From: Diphasiastrum complanatum
Taxonomy: Eukaryota; Streptophyta; Lycopodiopsida; Lycopodiales; Lycopodiaceae
Length of the DNA stretch: 64,000 bases
Assembly (NCBI GenBank): GCA_029204225.1
Contig: CM055095.1
Span: 34,311,078 to 34,375,077, forward strand
Reading direction: 5' to 3'
The notes beneath the pieces are model-generated. The model was not told the DNA's origin. It saw only the letters and a program-made list of their open reading frames with translations, and did not search any database. This document shows positions 49,559-60,669 of this stretch, one piece after another (positions within the stretch are counted from its first letter, which is position 1; the number at the start of each line of letters is the position of its first letter). The position numbers were made by a program, and so were the translations under genes.

Positions 49559-50240
49559 TGTTAAAAATTCACAATTCTAGCTTGACTAGTTTTGGTCATA
49601 TGACTTGTAAATAGTTAGATGGTCATGATGTGGCTTGTCACACGTGCCAAATAGCATAGGATTCCATTCATAAGGATGTTCTCAAGTAGACCTAAGTGTT
49701 AGAACCTTTGGAATGAGTCCAAATTATGCTTAGATACAAGGGAGAAAAAATAGGAGCTATTTTTGGTAATTTTTGCATTGTTGAGGGATCTCCAAGATTC
49801 CAACCCTAACTTGGTAGGGATGAAAGATCCACCAAAATTAGCATTAGGGATAGGTTTAGGGCTACTCATACCTGCCCAAAACCGTGATGGATCATGTATA
49901 TATAGGTGATGATATCTCACCAAAATCAATCAAGCAATTTCATGATTTTTCTCTCATAATGGTGCAATTGCTCTCTATGTTCATAATTGTTTGAGTACTT
50001 GTGATTACTAATGATTATAGGATTGAATGTAGGTCTGGTGTACAGTACTCAGACTGTGGGAGGCCGTACTTTCACACGTGTGAAGCCTTCTTCAAGGATT
50101 TGGGCCATTTAGTGAGGTTCAAGCATAGATTTTTGATGGATTTTGATGGTTCAACTTGCGCTAATCTTATGAAATCATAATCTATTGTTTCCCTCATCAT
50201 TTCAAGTGTTTTAGGATCCTTATTTGCTGTAATTTTTACA
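49559..50240 (+). mobile_element. 5' LTR of element D
   Basis: TGTTAAAAATTCAC...GTAATTTTTACA. A TATATATAGG box lies at about 49897-49905. A 14-bp palindrome TTCACACGTGTGAA with a CACGTG core lies at 50071-50084, inside the presumed transcribed R/U5 part. Confidence 0.95.
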
Positions 50241-50252
50241 TGGTATCAGAGC
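50241..50252 (+). other. Primer-binding site of element D
   Basis: TGGTATCAGAGC directly after the LTR, the canonical initiator-tRNA site. Confidence 0.95.
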
Positions 50253-51051
50253 CTAAAGGCTGAAATGAGCTAAATCCTTGGTTTGCATTCAATTTGATCA
50301 CAATTTTTGATCTAAATCTTGTGTAGATTGGATCTTAGCATCTAGTATTGATTCTAGAACTCAAAGTGAGTCAAATACATTGGAGATTGGTGTTGTGTGA
50401 CTTCATTTGCAGGTGTTTAGGTGTCTAAAACCAGAGGCAAAGTTGAATTCAATTCACATTACCAAGATAGCAAGTTTTGCTTGCTCCAAGCATTGATTTC
50501 TAAGCGAGTTTTGGAGGTGATTTCATAGAGAAGGCTTTCTAGCATTCAAGGAGAGGGAAGATCAGAGTTTTGGGGACTCTTCAAGGCTGTTCTAAGGTGT
50601 AGTAGGCACCTCCTAAAGTGATTTAGGTTCAGTCCAACCATTGCTTGACTTATGCACCAAATTAGATCAAATTTTCATCAATTTTGATCATTTTTTGCTT
50701 GTGATTGGATAGTAGATTGTGTTGCATCCTCATTAAGTTCCATTTAGATCTTTTACAAGTGATTTTGGAAGTATATTAGGTTGCTGAAATTCACTCTTGA
50801 TCAGATCATTTGGAAGCTTTAATGTTCTTTATAGAAAGAGGGGCAATTCTACTAGTATTGTCTACTTCAATCAAGCAAGTGCATTGTTTCTAGTATTCTA
50901 TGATTTGATTTTGTTAGAGATCATTCTTAGATCTTTATAGGAAGTCTATTACTGATCTTTTCAGGTCCCTAAGAAGTGGGATAAGGTAGACCTTCAATCA
51001 AATCAATAGAAGTAACCTTCATTTGTGTCAAGTCCTTGATTAGGAGACTAG
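50253..51051 (+). other. Untranslated leader of element D
   Basis: About 800 bases between the primer site and the gag ATG, with no long ORF. Such leaders carry the RNA packaging signal in copia elements; no specific structure was identified by eye. Confidence 0.6.
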
Positions 51052-52494
51052 ATGGCATCTATAAATGCATATCTTTTGGATACTAATGAAAGGCTCAACA
51101 AAACTAACTATTCCATATGGAAAGTTAGAATGGAATCTATCATGATCATGCAAGATCTGATGGAAATTGTAAATGGTAAGGAGGGTGAACCTATTCATCC
51201 TCAAGAAAAAGCCAAATACATCAAGAGGTGCAATGTTGCACTACATTGCATAAAAATGAATGTTGCAAATGAACTCTTAAGAGAGGTAGGAGATTGCACT
51301 TCAGCTCAAGATGCTTGGGAGACTTTGCAAAAGGTCTATGAATCCATGAACCAAACTAGAATGTTAGCTTTGAAGAATCAAATCTATAGAAGCTATCAAA
51401 AGAAAGGAGAGAGTGCACATACTTTTGTCCTAAGAGTAAAGGAATTGAACAAAGAGCTAGCCTTTATAGGTGACCCTATCAAGGATGAAGAGCTTGTTCA
51501 ACTCATATTGAATGGACTAAGCTTTGAATTTGACAATTTGGTTCAGGGATATGCAATTATGGGTAAGCTACCCATACTTGAAGAACTCCAAGGCACGCTC
51601 ATGGCCGAGGAATCAAGAAGGAGCCAAATGCAAGAGAGGATGGATAGGCTTTCCATCCAAGGTGGAGATGACCAAGCTCTCTTCACCAAAGGCAAAGGCA
51701 AGTCCAAAGGCAAAGGATCAACATTCAAGAAGTCTACAAAGCTTGAGGATCAAGAAGGACCCCCAAAGGCATCTCCATCAACCACCAAAGTCAAGAAGGA
51801 CAAATCAAAGGTGAAGTGCTACTATTGTAGCAAGATGGGGCATTATGCCTCGGAATGCCTCAAGAGGAAGCAAGATCAAAGCCAAGCCAACATGAGCAAA
51901 GAGGAGGAGGAGGAGAGTTCACATGAGGACTCTCTCATGATGTCCATATTTTCTTCAACAAGCTTCAAAGGAGAAGATCCTTGGTGGATTGACTCGGGTG
52001 CTAGTTCACACATGACTAGTAAAAGGGAGTTTTTCTCTTCTCTCTTATCTTATGATGGACCTATAAAGTCTATCTATACAGCAAATGATGAAGCTTGTAA
52101 GATTGAAGGAGTTGGTAACATTCCCCTTTGCTTAGGATCTTCCAAAAAGATCAACATAGAAGGTGTTTTGTACATTCCTACAATAACAAAGAATCTACTA
52201 AGTGTTGGCCAAATGGTAGACAATGGTTTCAATGTTGACTTTGCTTCAAATGAATGTTTCATCAAGAAGAAGGGTAAGATAGTGGCTAAGGGCACTAGAC
52301 TTGGCAAACTTTATAAGCTGGATGCATTTGTGGATACTAATGTTGTCATGTTGGCCGAGAAGAGCAAAATATCTACCTTTACTTTATGGCACAAAAGACT
52401 TGGACATGTCAACTCGGGTTCCATGGAGGCTATGATCAAGGAGGAGTATGCTTTAGGCCTACCAAGGTCTATTGGGAAGGAAGACAAGGTTTGA
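51052..52494 (+). CDS. Copia D Gag-protease-start of integrase
   Basis: 480 open codons from an ATG in the usual place (MASINAYLLDTNERL). The Gag N-terminus NYSIWKVRMESIM matches DUF4219/UBN2-type Gag. A Lys/Gly-rich stretch (about 213-222) precedes the zinc knuckle CYYCSKMGHYASEC at residues 256-269. The protease WWIDSGASSHM has its catalytic Asp at 314. Gag-pre-integrase LWHKRLGHVNSGS follows near 445. The frame ends at 52492-52494, where relatives continue KVC(E/K)ACALSK. Loss of one base at about 52490 explains the shift, so Gag and protease look intact but integrase is out of frame. Confidence 0.93.
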   Translation: MASINAYLLDTNERLNKTNYSIWKVRMESIMIMQDLMEIVNGKEGEPIHPQEKAKYIKRCNVALHCIKMNVANELLREVGDCTSAQDAWETLQKVYESMNQTRMLALKNQIYRSYQKKGESAHTFVLRVKELNKELAFIGDPIKDEELVQLILNGLSFEFDNLVQGYAIMGKLPILEELQGTLMAEESRRSQMQERMDRLSIQGGDDQALFTKGKGKSKGKGSTFKKSTKLEDQEGPPKASPSTTKVKKDKSKVKCYYCSKMGHYASECLKRKQDQSQANMSKEEEEESSHEDSLMMSIFSSTSFKGEDPWWIDSGASSHMTSKREFFSSLLSYDGPIKSIYTANDEACKIEGVGNIPLCLGSSKKINIEGVLYIPTITKNLLSVGQMVDNGFNVDFASNECFIKKKGKIVAKGTRLGKLYKLDAFVDTNVVMLAEKSKISTFTLWHKRLGHVNSGSMEAMIKEEYALGLPRSIGKEDKV

Positions 52495-53531
52495 AAGCTT
52501 GTGCCTTATCCAAGGCACATAAGAAGGTGTTTCCTAACTCCATCACAAAGTCATCTCATCCTCTTGAACTCATACACTCGAATGTGCACATTGCTAGCAC
52601 CAAATCTAATGGAGGTTCATCCATGTTTTTAACCTTCATTGATGACTACTCAAGATATTGTTGGGTGTTCTTACTTTCCTTCAAGTCTCAAGTATTTGAT
52701 ACTTTTGTAAAGTTCAAGTTGTTTGTGGAAAAGCATCATAATCATAGCATCAAGATTCTTAGAAGTGACAATGGTGGAGAATTCATCTCCAATGAGTTCA
52801 AGGCCTTTTGTGAGGAGGAAGGGATCAAGAAAGAGACTTCTTGTCCTTACACTCCTCAACAAAATGGAGTTGCTGAAAGAAGGAATAGAACATTATGTGA
52901 ATGTTCTAAGGCTTTAAGATTAGATGCTTGTTTGCCCAAATCCTTTTGGGGTGAGTCTCTTGTATGTGCAAACTACTTGATGAATAGGGTGTCTTGCAAA
53001 GCAATTGAAGGCAAAACTCCTTATGAGATGTTGTATGGAAAGAAACCCAATCTTAATCACTTGAAAGTTTTTGGGTGTATATGTTATGTGCATGTGCCAT
53101 TGGAAACAAGAACCAAGGAGGATCCATCTTCCACAAGAGGGATCATGCTTGGATATGCAAGCTCAAGCAAGGGCTACAAAGTCTATCTCCCATCCTTGAA
53201 CAAATTTGTTGTTTCAAGGGATGTCATCTTTGATGAACATCATATGCATATGCTTGAAGAAGGCTCAAGTGCTCCAACAATCAAGAAGAAGATGGCCGAG
53301 GAGCAAGATCTTGGTTTTGAGGAGGAGCTCATGGAGGAGCAAGCACCAAACCCACCTATCACACCAAGGAGATCTTCAAGGGCAAAAGTGGAGCCATCAA
53401 GGCTCACATATCAAGGCAAAGGACAACAAGTTGAGGGTATATCATCCACTTCTTATGCTTTATCTAGTTTTGAAGAACCGTCTAATGTTGAAGATGCATT
53501 GAACTCCAAAGAATGGTATAAGACTATGTAG
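52495..53531 (+). pseudogene. Copia D integrase
   Basis: The open frame continues from 52386, but homologous text starts at KACALSKAHKK (about 52494). The first catalytic position reads LIHSNVHIA where copia integrases have HSDV or HTDV, so Asp is replaced by Asn. The second (RSDNGGEF) and the glutamate (NGVAERRN) are present. YASSSKGYKVYLPSLNKFVVSRDVIF and an acidic linker follow. A TAG at 53529-53531 stops the frame before RT (KTM, stop, DEYDAL). Integrase would be inactive by the substitution even if both frame lesions were bypassed. Confidence 0.88.
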
Positions 53532-53546
53532 GATGAGTATGATGCC

Positions 53547-54899
53547 TTGATTGAGAATGAAACTTGGTTGCTTGTTGAGAGACCTCAAAGGAATGTAATA
53601 GTATGCAAGTGGGTCTTCAAGCTTAAGTTGAATGCAAATGGGAGTGTTAACAAACATAAAGCAAGATTAGTTGCAAAAGGTTATGCTCAAGAGAGAGGGA
53701 TAGACTATGAGGAAACTTTTGCACCCGTGGCCAAGATGGTCACAATAAGACTAATCATTGCACTTGCATCACATTTTGGATGGATTCTATGTCAAATGGA
53801 TGTCTCTTATGCTTTCTTGAATGGTTTTTTGGAAGAGGATATCTATATGGAGCAGCCACAAGGGTTCATCAAGCATGGAATGGAGAACAAAGTATGCCAT
53901 CTCCAAAGAAGCATCTATGGCTTGAAGCAAGCCTCGAGATCTTGGAATTCAAGACTACATTGCTATCTTATTTCACTTTCTTTTGTTCAAAGTGAATATG
54001 ATCTTGGAATTCAAGACTACATTGCTATCTTATTTCACTTCATCTTAGGCATAGAAGTACTTAGAGGGTCTGATTTTATCTTTATAAGTCAAGTAAACTA
54101 TGCTCAAAGTCTTTTGAAGAAGTTTAAGATGGAAGTATGCAAAAGTGTTGACACACCAATGGAGCAAGATGTAAAAGTGCCAAATGAAGATGATGAAAGA
54201 TCCTTCATGGACATCACTTTGTTTAGGCAACTTATAGGTTCCTTAATGTGGATCACTATAACTAGACCAGATCTTAGCTTTAGTGTATGTAGGTTGAGCC
54301 AATCCATGCAAAAGCCATTGAATATCCATTGGAAAAAGGCTAAGAGGATTCTAAGATACATCTCGGGTACATTGGATTTTGGGATTCTATATAGAGGAGA
54401 TGTGATTAACCTTCATGCATTTAGTGATTCAGATTTTGCAGGGGACAAGAGGGATAGGAAATCAACAAGTGCCTATTCAACTTTCATAGGAGAAGGTGTG
54501 GTTTCATGGCTTTCAAAAAAGCAAGAAACTATATCTCTATCTTCAACTGAGGCCGAGTACAAAGCTTTGACAACCACTACAAAGGAGGTACTTTGGATCA
54601 AGAGATTATTGGTGGAACTAAAGATCATGGATTCAGAGGAGGCACCAATCATCTACAATGACAATATATCAGCCCAACACCTTGCATCTAACCCAATCTT
54701 CCATGCAAGATCTAAGCACATTGAGATATGCCATCACTTTGTGAGAGAAATGGTGCAAGCCAAGGAGATTGCTTTGGAGCATGTTCCAAGCAATGAATGT
54801 GTAGCTGATCTACTTACTAAACCACTTCAAAAGACACCTTTTATGAAGTTCAGATCATCACTTGGAGTGATTAGTAAAGCAATGATTGAACCAAGCTAG
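53547..54899 (+). pseudogene. Copia D RT (YVDD deleted) and RNase H
   Basis: 450 open codons in the same phase as the integrase frame. RT begins CKWVFKLKLNANGSV, with motif A LCQMDVSYAFLNG, then SIYGLKQASRSW. After FVQSEYD the sequence jumps to LGIQDYIAILFHF and then ILGIEVLRG. The approximately 55 residues that hold YVDD in relatives (compare element B) are missing and replaced by a second copy of a nearby 41-bp segment. RNase H looks complete: FSDSDFAGD, SSTEAEYKAL, YNDNISAQ, VADLLTKPL. It ends just before the purine tract at 54903. Confidence 0.93.
53938..54040 (+). repeat. 41-bp direct duplication at the RT deletion
   Basis: GATCTTGGAATTCAAGACTA... (41 bases) at 53938-53978 is copied exactly at 54000-54040. 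The second copy occupies the place of the missing YVDD region. It preserves the reading frame. Confidence 0.97.
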
Positions 54900-54902
54900 A
54901 TA

Positions 54903-54913
54903 GTGAGGAGGAG
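54903..54913 (+). other. Polypurine tract of element D
   Basis: GTGAGGAGGAG directly before the LTR start. Confidence 0.85.
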
Positions 54914-55595
54914 TGTTAAAAATTCACAATTCTAGCTTGACTAGTTTTGGTCATATGACTTGTAAATAGTTAGATGGTCATGATGTGGCTTGTCACACGT
55001 GCCAAATAGCATAGGATTCCATTCATAAGGATGTTCTCAAGTAGACCTAAGTGTTAGAACCTTTGGAATGAGTCCAAATTATGCTTAGATACAAGGGAGA
55101 AAAAATAGGAGCTATTTTTGGTAATTTTTGCATTGTTGAGGGATCTCCAAGATTCCAACCCTAACTTGGTAGGGATGAAAGATCCACCAAAATTAGCATT
55201 AGGGATAGGTTTAGGGCTACTCATACCTGCCCAAAACCGTGATGGATCATGTATATATAGGTGATGATATCTCACCAAAATCAATCAAGCAATTTCATGA
55301 TTTTTCTCTCATAATGGTGCAATTGCTCTCTATGTTCATAATTGTTTGAGTACTTGTGATTACTAATGATTATAGGATTGAATGTAGGTCTGGTGTACAG
55401 TACTCAGACTGTGGGAGGCCGTACTTTCACACGTGTGAAGCCTTCTTCAAGGATTTGGGCCATTTAGTGAGGTTCAAGCATAGATTTTTGATGGATTTTG
55501 ATGGTTCAACTTGTGCTAATCTTATGAAATCATAATCTATTGTTTCCCTCATCATTTCAAGTGTTTTAGGATCCTTATTTGCTGTAATTTTTACA
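54914..55595 (+). mobile_element. 3' LTR of element D
   Basis: Identical to 49559-50240 except one substitution. The CACGTG palindrome is at 55426-55439. Confidence 0.96.
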
Positions 55596-55600
55596 TTAAA

Positions 55601-58600
55601 TGGGATGAAAGTCTAGGTTGGTTGATGAACAAGGTTCGAGTTGAGTTGATAGATTCTTGTTCAGTTTAGTCCTGTAGGGTTTACTTTATTGAACACGAAT
55701 TAAAGTGGAGGTGATTCTTGCCAACTCGAGCCAGGCTCGAGTTGGGTGTGAAGAAAGACAAGAACTCATAGCAATCTGAAGTTGAGGACTCGAATCTTGT
55801 TCAAGTGGAGATCAAGTTTGAGTTTGATTCCTATTTCGAGATGCAGTTTTGTTGAGTCACTCAAGTCTTGTCATGTTGAGTTTATTGAGAGAAGAACTCG
55901 AAACAGGTTCAAGTTGAGGTGAGCTCGAGAACAAGTTCAAGTACAACCGAGTATGCTTTATTGCATAGTACACATGTAAATGAGTTAAATTGATAAAGAT
56001 ATGATATTTGCAATAAATTAAGGTCAAAGTGAAGTATTCTCAACTCAAATCTGGTTTGAGTTGAGGCTCTTCAATTTCAAACTGTACCCACATAATGTTT
56101 TGGTACATTGTAAGAAAAAGAAGTCACCCATAAAACCTAAACACAGGGGGAGCCATAATTTTACGACTATTGTCAACTTTTGTCGTGTCAAAACCTTCTC
56201 AGTTGGGTGGAGCAACAAACTTCTAAGTTCGACTTGTCATGTTTCAAAACACTTGCCAAATTGTGATTGATTATGTTGAATAATACCTACATTTTATTCT
56301 GGCATATGCTTTATTGGATAGACATAATTTGAGTACTCGAATCTAGGTCAAGTTCGTGTTCGAGTTCAAACTGAGTCTTGTTAAGTCGAGTCAAGGATTA
56401 TCGAGATGAGTTTATTGAAGATAGGAACTCGAACCAGGTTCGAGTTAAGGTGAGTTCGTGTTCAAATAATGGATGGCACATTATTTTACAACTAGTGTCA
56501 AATTTCATCAAGTCGAAACCTTCTCAGTTGGGTTATGCAACAACCCTCTAGGTTCAAGTTGTCAAGTTTCAAAACACTTGCCAAATTGTGATTGATTAAG
56601 GTGAGTTTTTGTTCAAGCTCCACTGAGTATGTTTTACACATAGTACACACGTTAACGACTTAAATTTATATTGATAAAAATTTTTCCATCAAATTAAATG
56701 TCGAAGTGAAAGTTTCTCAACTGAACCTGGTTCGAGTTGAGGCTTTTCAATTTCAAACTGCACCCACCTAGTTTGAGCTTATTTGTTCAGAAACCACTTT
56801 TGAATTGAGATATCTATACTTACCCAATTTGACTACATAAAAAGAAGTTTTTAACATGGTCATGCACCTGTTTTACATCTCGTTTAGCTTCTGAGTTTTT
56901 CTGATAGGTTAGTTTTCATATCATAGTAGCTCAAGTTTTGAGCATTTGCACCTATCAGTCTTGCCATCCAAGGGTTTCTTCACCATGTCATCTTCTAGGT
57001 TGAACTTCTCAGTTTGTTTGATGAGTATTTTTGTATCATTATAGCTTCTCCAGTGTTTGAGTAGATCTACCTACCAACATTACTACCATATGTGTGTGCT
57101 AGCAGATCCATTTGACCACAAAGATTATATCAAAGTTAGATTGGTTCAGGTTGATTCATATTCATTAAAATTTTAGGTAAAGTTTTTTCTTCGAGGTGAA
57201 ACTTAGATCTAGTTTGAAGTCCAATTCCAATTCAAGTTCATGCAGATCAAGATATCATAAAATTAGATTCAAGCTGAGATTTCTCAACTCGAACCTAGTT
57301 CGAGTTCAAGCTTTGGTTCAGGTTGATTCATATTCATTATAATTTCAAGTGAAGTTTCTTCTTCAAGGTGAAGTTTAGATTTCGTTTGAAGTCCAATCCC
57401 ATTTCAGCTTCATGATCAAGATATCATAAAATTAGATCGAAGTTGAGATTTCTCAACTCGAACCTGGTTCGAGTTCAAGCTCACCCCGCAATATCTAAAC
57501 TATAGATTAAATGGGATGAAAGTGTAGGTTGATTGATGAACAAGGTTTGAGTTGGGTGGATGATAGATTCTCATTCAGTTTAGTCTTGTAGGGTTTACTC
57601 TATTGAGCTCGAATTAAGGTGGAGGTGAGGTGAGGTGAGGTGAGTTCGAGTTCTTGCCAACTGAAGTCTTGCCAACTCGAGTCAGGCTCGATTAGGGTGT
57701 GAAGAAAGACAAGAACTCATAGCAATATACACTTACCTAATTTGACTACAAAAATTATATCAGAAATAGATTGGTTCAGGTTAATTCATATTCAATATAA
57801 TTTCAAGTGAAGTTTCTTCTTCAAGGTGAAGTTTACATTTCGTTTGAAGTCCAATTCCAGTTCAACTCCATGATCAAGATATGATAAAATTAGACTAAAG
57901 TCGAGATTTCTAAGCTCGAACCTGGTTCGGGTTGAAGCTTAACCCCACAATAGCTGAACTATAGATTAAATGGGATGAAAGTATAGGTTGATTGATGAAC
58001 AAGGTTCGAGTTGAGTTGATAGATTCTTGTTCAGTTTAGTCCTATAGGGTTTACTTATTGAACTCGAATCAAAGTGGAGTTGAGCTGAGTTGAGTTGAGT
58101 TCGAGTTCTTGCCAACTGAAGTCTTGCCGACTCGAGCCAGGCTCGAGTTGGGTGTGAAGAAAGACAAGAACTCATAGCAATCTGAAGTTGAGGACTCGAA
58201 TCTTGTTCAAGTGGAGATCAAGTTTGAGTTCAATTCTTATTTCGAGATGCAGTTTTGTTGAGTCACTCAAGTCTTGTCATGTTGAGTTTATTGAGACAAG
58301 AACTCGAACTAGGTTCGAGTTGAGGTGAGCTCGAGAACGAGTTCGAGTACAACAGAGTATGCTTTATTGCATAGTACACATGTAAATAAATTAAATTGAT
58401 ATAGATCTGATATTTGCAATAAATTAAGGTCAAAGTGAAGTATTCTCAACTCGAATCTGGTTCGAGTTGAGGCTCTTCAATTTCAAACTGTACTCACATA
58501 ATGTTTTAGTACATTGTAAGAAAAAGAAAGTCACCCATAAAACCTAAACACAGGGGGAGCCATAATTTTACGACTATTGTCAATTTTTGTCACGTCGAAA

Positions 58601-60174
58601 CCTTCTCAGTTGGGTAGAGCAACAAACTTCTAAGTTCAAGTTGTCACGTTTCAAAACACTTGTCAAATTGTGATTGATTATGTTGAATAATACCTACATT
58701 TTATTTTGGCATATGCTTTATTGGATAGACATAATTTGAGTACTTGAATCTAGGTCGAGTTTGGGTTCGAGTCTTGTTAAGTCGAGTTAAGGCTTATCGA
58801 GATGAGTTTATTGAAGATAGGAACTCGAACCAGGTTCGAGTTAAGGTGATTTCGTGTTCAAATTTAGTTGAGTATGTTTTAGTACATAGTAAGAAAAAGA
58901 AAGTCACCTAACCACCCATAAAATCTAAAAACGGATGGCACATTATTTTATGACTAGTGTCAAATTTCAGCGAGTCGAAATCTTCTCAATTCAGTTGTGC
59001 AACAACCCTCTAGGTTCGAGTTGTCAAGTTTGAAAACACTTGCCAAATGGTGATTGATTAAGGTGAGTTTTTGTTCAAGCTCAGCTGAGTATGCTTTACA
59101 CATAGTATACATGTTAACGACTTAGATTTATATTGATATAATTTTTGCAATTAAATTAAATGTCGAAGTGAAAGTTTCTCAACTCGAACCTGGTTCGAGT
59201 TGAGGCTTTTCAATTTCAAACTGCACCTACATAGTTTGAGCTTATTTGTTCAGAAGCCACTTTCGAATTGAGATATCTACACTTACCCAATTTGACTACA
59301 GAAAAAGAAGTTTTCAACATGGTCATGCACCTGTTTTACATCTCGTTTAGCTTCTGAGTTTTTCTGATAGGTTAGTTTTCATATCATAGTAGCTCTAGTT
59401 TTGAGCATTTGCACCTACCAGTGTTGCCATCCAAGGGTTTCTTCACCATGTCATCTTCTAGGGTGAACTTCTCAATTTGTTTTTTTGAGTATTTTTGTAT
59501 CATTATAGCTTCTCCAGTGTTTGAGTAGATGTATCTACCAACATTACTACCATATGTGTGTGCTAGCAGATCTATTTGACTACAGAGATTATATCAAAAT
59601 TAGATTGGTTCAGGTTGATTCATATTCATTAAAATTTCAGGTGAAGTTTCTTCTTCAAGGTGAAGTTTAGATTTAGTTTGAAGTCCAATTCCAATTCAGG
59701 TTCATGCAGATCCATATATCATAAAATTAGATTCAAGTTGAGATTTCTCAACTCAAACCTGTTTCGAGTTCAAGCTCAACCAACAATATCTGAACTATAG
59801 ATTAAATGAGATGATAGTCTAGGTTGATTGATGAACAAGGGTCGAGTTGAGATTATGATAGACTCTCATTCAGTGTAGTCTTGTTGGGCTTACTTTATTG
59901 ATCTCGAATTAAGGTTGAGTTGAGGTGAGGTGAGATGAGTTGAGTCTTGCCAACTCGCTTGAGTTGTGTGTGAAGAAAGACAAGAACTCATAGCAATCTA
60001 CACTTCTCTAATTTGTCTACAGAGATTATATCAGAAATAGATTGGTTCAGGTTGATTCATATTCATTAAAATTTCAAGTGAAGTTTCTTTTTCACTGTGA
60101 AGTTTAGATTTAGTTTTAAGTTCAATTCTAGTTCAAGATCATGATCAAGATATAATGAAATTAGATTGAAGTTA
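55601..60174. repeat. Two tandem copies of a 2.2-2.4-kb unit rich in CGAACCWGGTTCG palindromes
   Basis: Unit 1 is about 55601-57965 and unit 2 about 57966-60174, aligned with an offset near 2400 throughout. Each unit contains an internal shorter repeat of about 0.41-0.46 kb at its end (phrase TTAAATGGGATGAAAG at 57506 and 57966, and a variant at 59806). Perfect 21-base palindromes occur at 55723, 56426, 57455, 58822 and 59181. No coding capacity was found (ORFs at 56061 and 57966 are short). The array stops where minus-strand copia sequence begins at about 60175. Confidence 0.85.
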
Positions 60175-60270
60175 AACCCATTTGCATTTCATAGTCTTCC
60201 TCTAGTCTGATACGGGTTGAAGTGTCCACATTTGGTTCTACTGCATGGAAGTTATCTCTTCTTCCATAGC

Positions 60271-60669
60271 CTACATCCACTTGTCCTTATTTGGACAATT
60301 GACTGCTTTCTGATATGCTTGAGGTTCTCCACCAAATCCATAGAATTCTTCTGTAGTAGATGCTGAACCGTACTCTCCATATCTTAGAAGTGGTCTTCTC
60401 TCTCTGGTAGACCTTCGTGGCGATTGTATAGGAAGTGCTACGACCTTGCCTTTGTCTTTCTGATTGCTGGAAGAACTATTATGTGTTTTAGGTGTTGTCG
60501 TTGTTGGCTGCTCCATCCTATGTTCATCATCCGAATCGTCGCTCCAACTAGTGTGGTATGTGAGAACATCTTGATCCAGGTGTTCATGGTCCTTTCCCTC
60601 TGTCTGTATAGGTAGATCATAATGGCTCTTGCTAAGGATCTCATAGCCGACTGGATCTCCGTCAACCAC
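60271..60669 (-). pseudogene. Copia G linker and RT start
   Basis: A Ser/Asp-rich linker (SWSDDSDDEHRMEQ) and a PRRSTRERRPLLRYGEYGS segment lead to NCPNKDKWM, the usual entry to RT. The downstream MKCKWV text is broken by stops and cut at about 60175. Confidence 0.75.

Larger units (their letters stand above)
49554..55600 (+). mobile_element. Copia element D, complete and very recent insertion
   Basis: The element is 49559-55595 (6037 bp), flanked by TTAAA at 49554-49558 and 55596-55600. Both LTRs are 682 bp and differ at one position I can find (C at 50160, T at 55515). Removing the element restores the continuous array text AGATTAAATGGGATGAAAG seen at 57506 and 57966. All domains are in copia order, but Pol carries lesions described in the separate entries. 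Confidence 0.96.

Noticed and set aside
49699-49929. 76-codon ORF on the minus strand, present again at 55054-55284
   Set aside because: It is duplicated only because it lies in the two LTRs of element D; no protein signature.
53547-54899. Treating element D as an intact autonomous retrotransposon
   Set aside because: The LTRs are nearly identical, but the YVDD region is missing, the integrase Asp is Asn, and frame lesions occur at about 52490 and 53529.
44225-59201. tRNA genes suggested by GGTTCGA words
   Set aside because: The words match a B box, but no A box, acceptor stem or anticodon arm with correct spacing was found around them.
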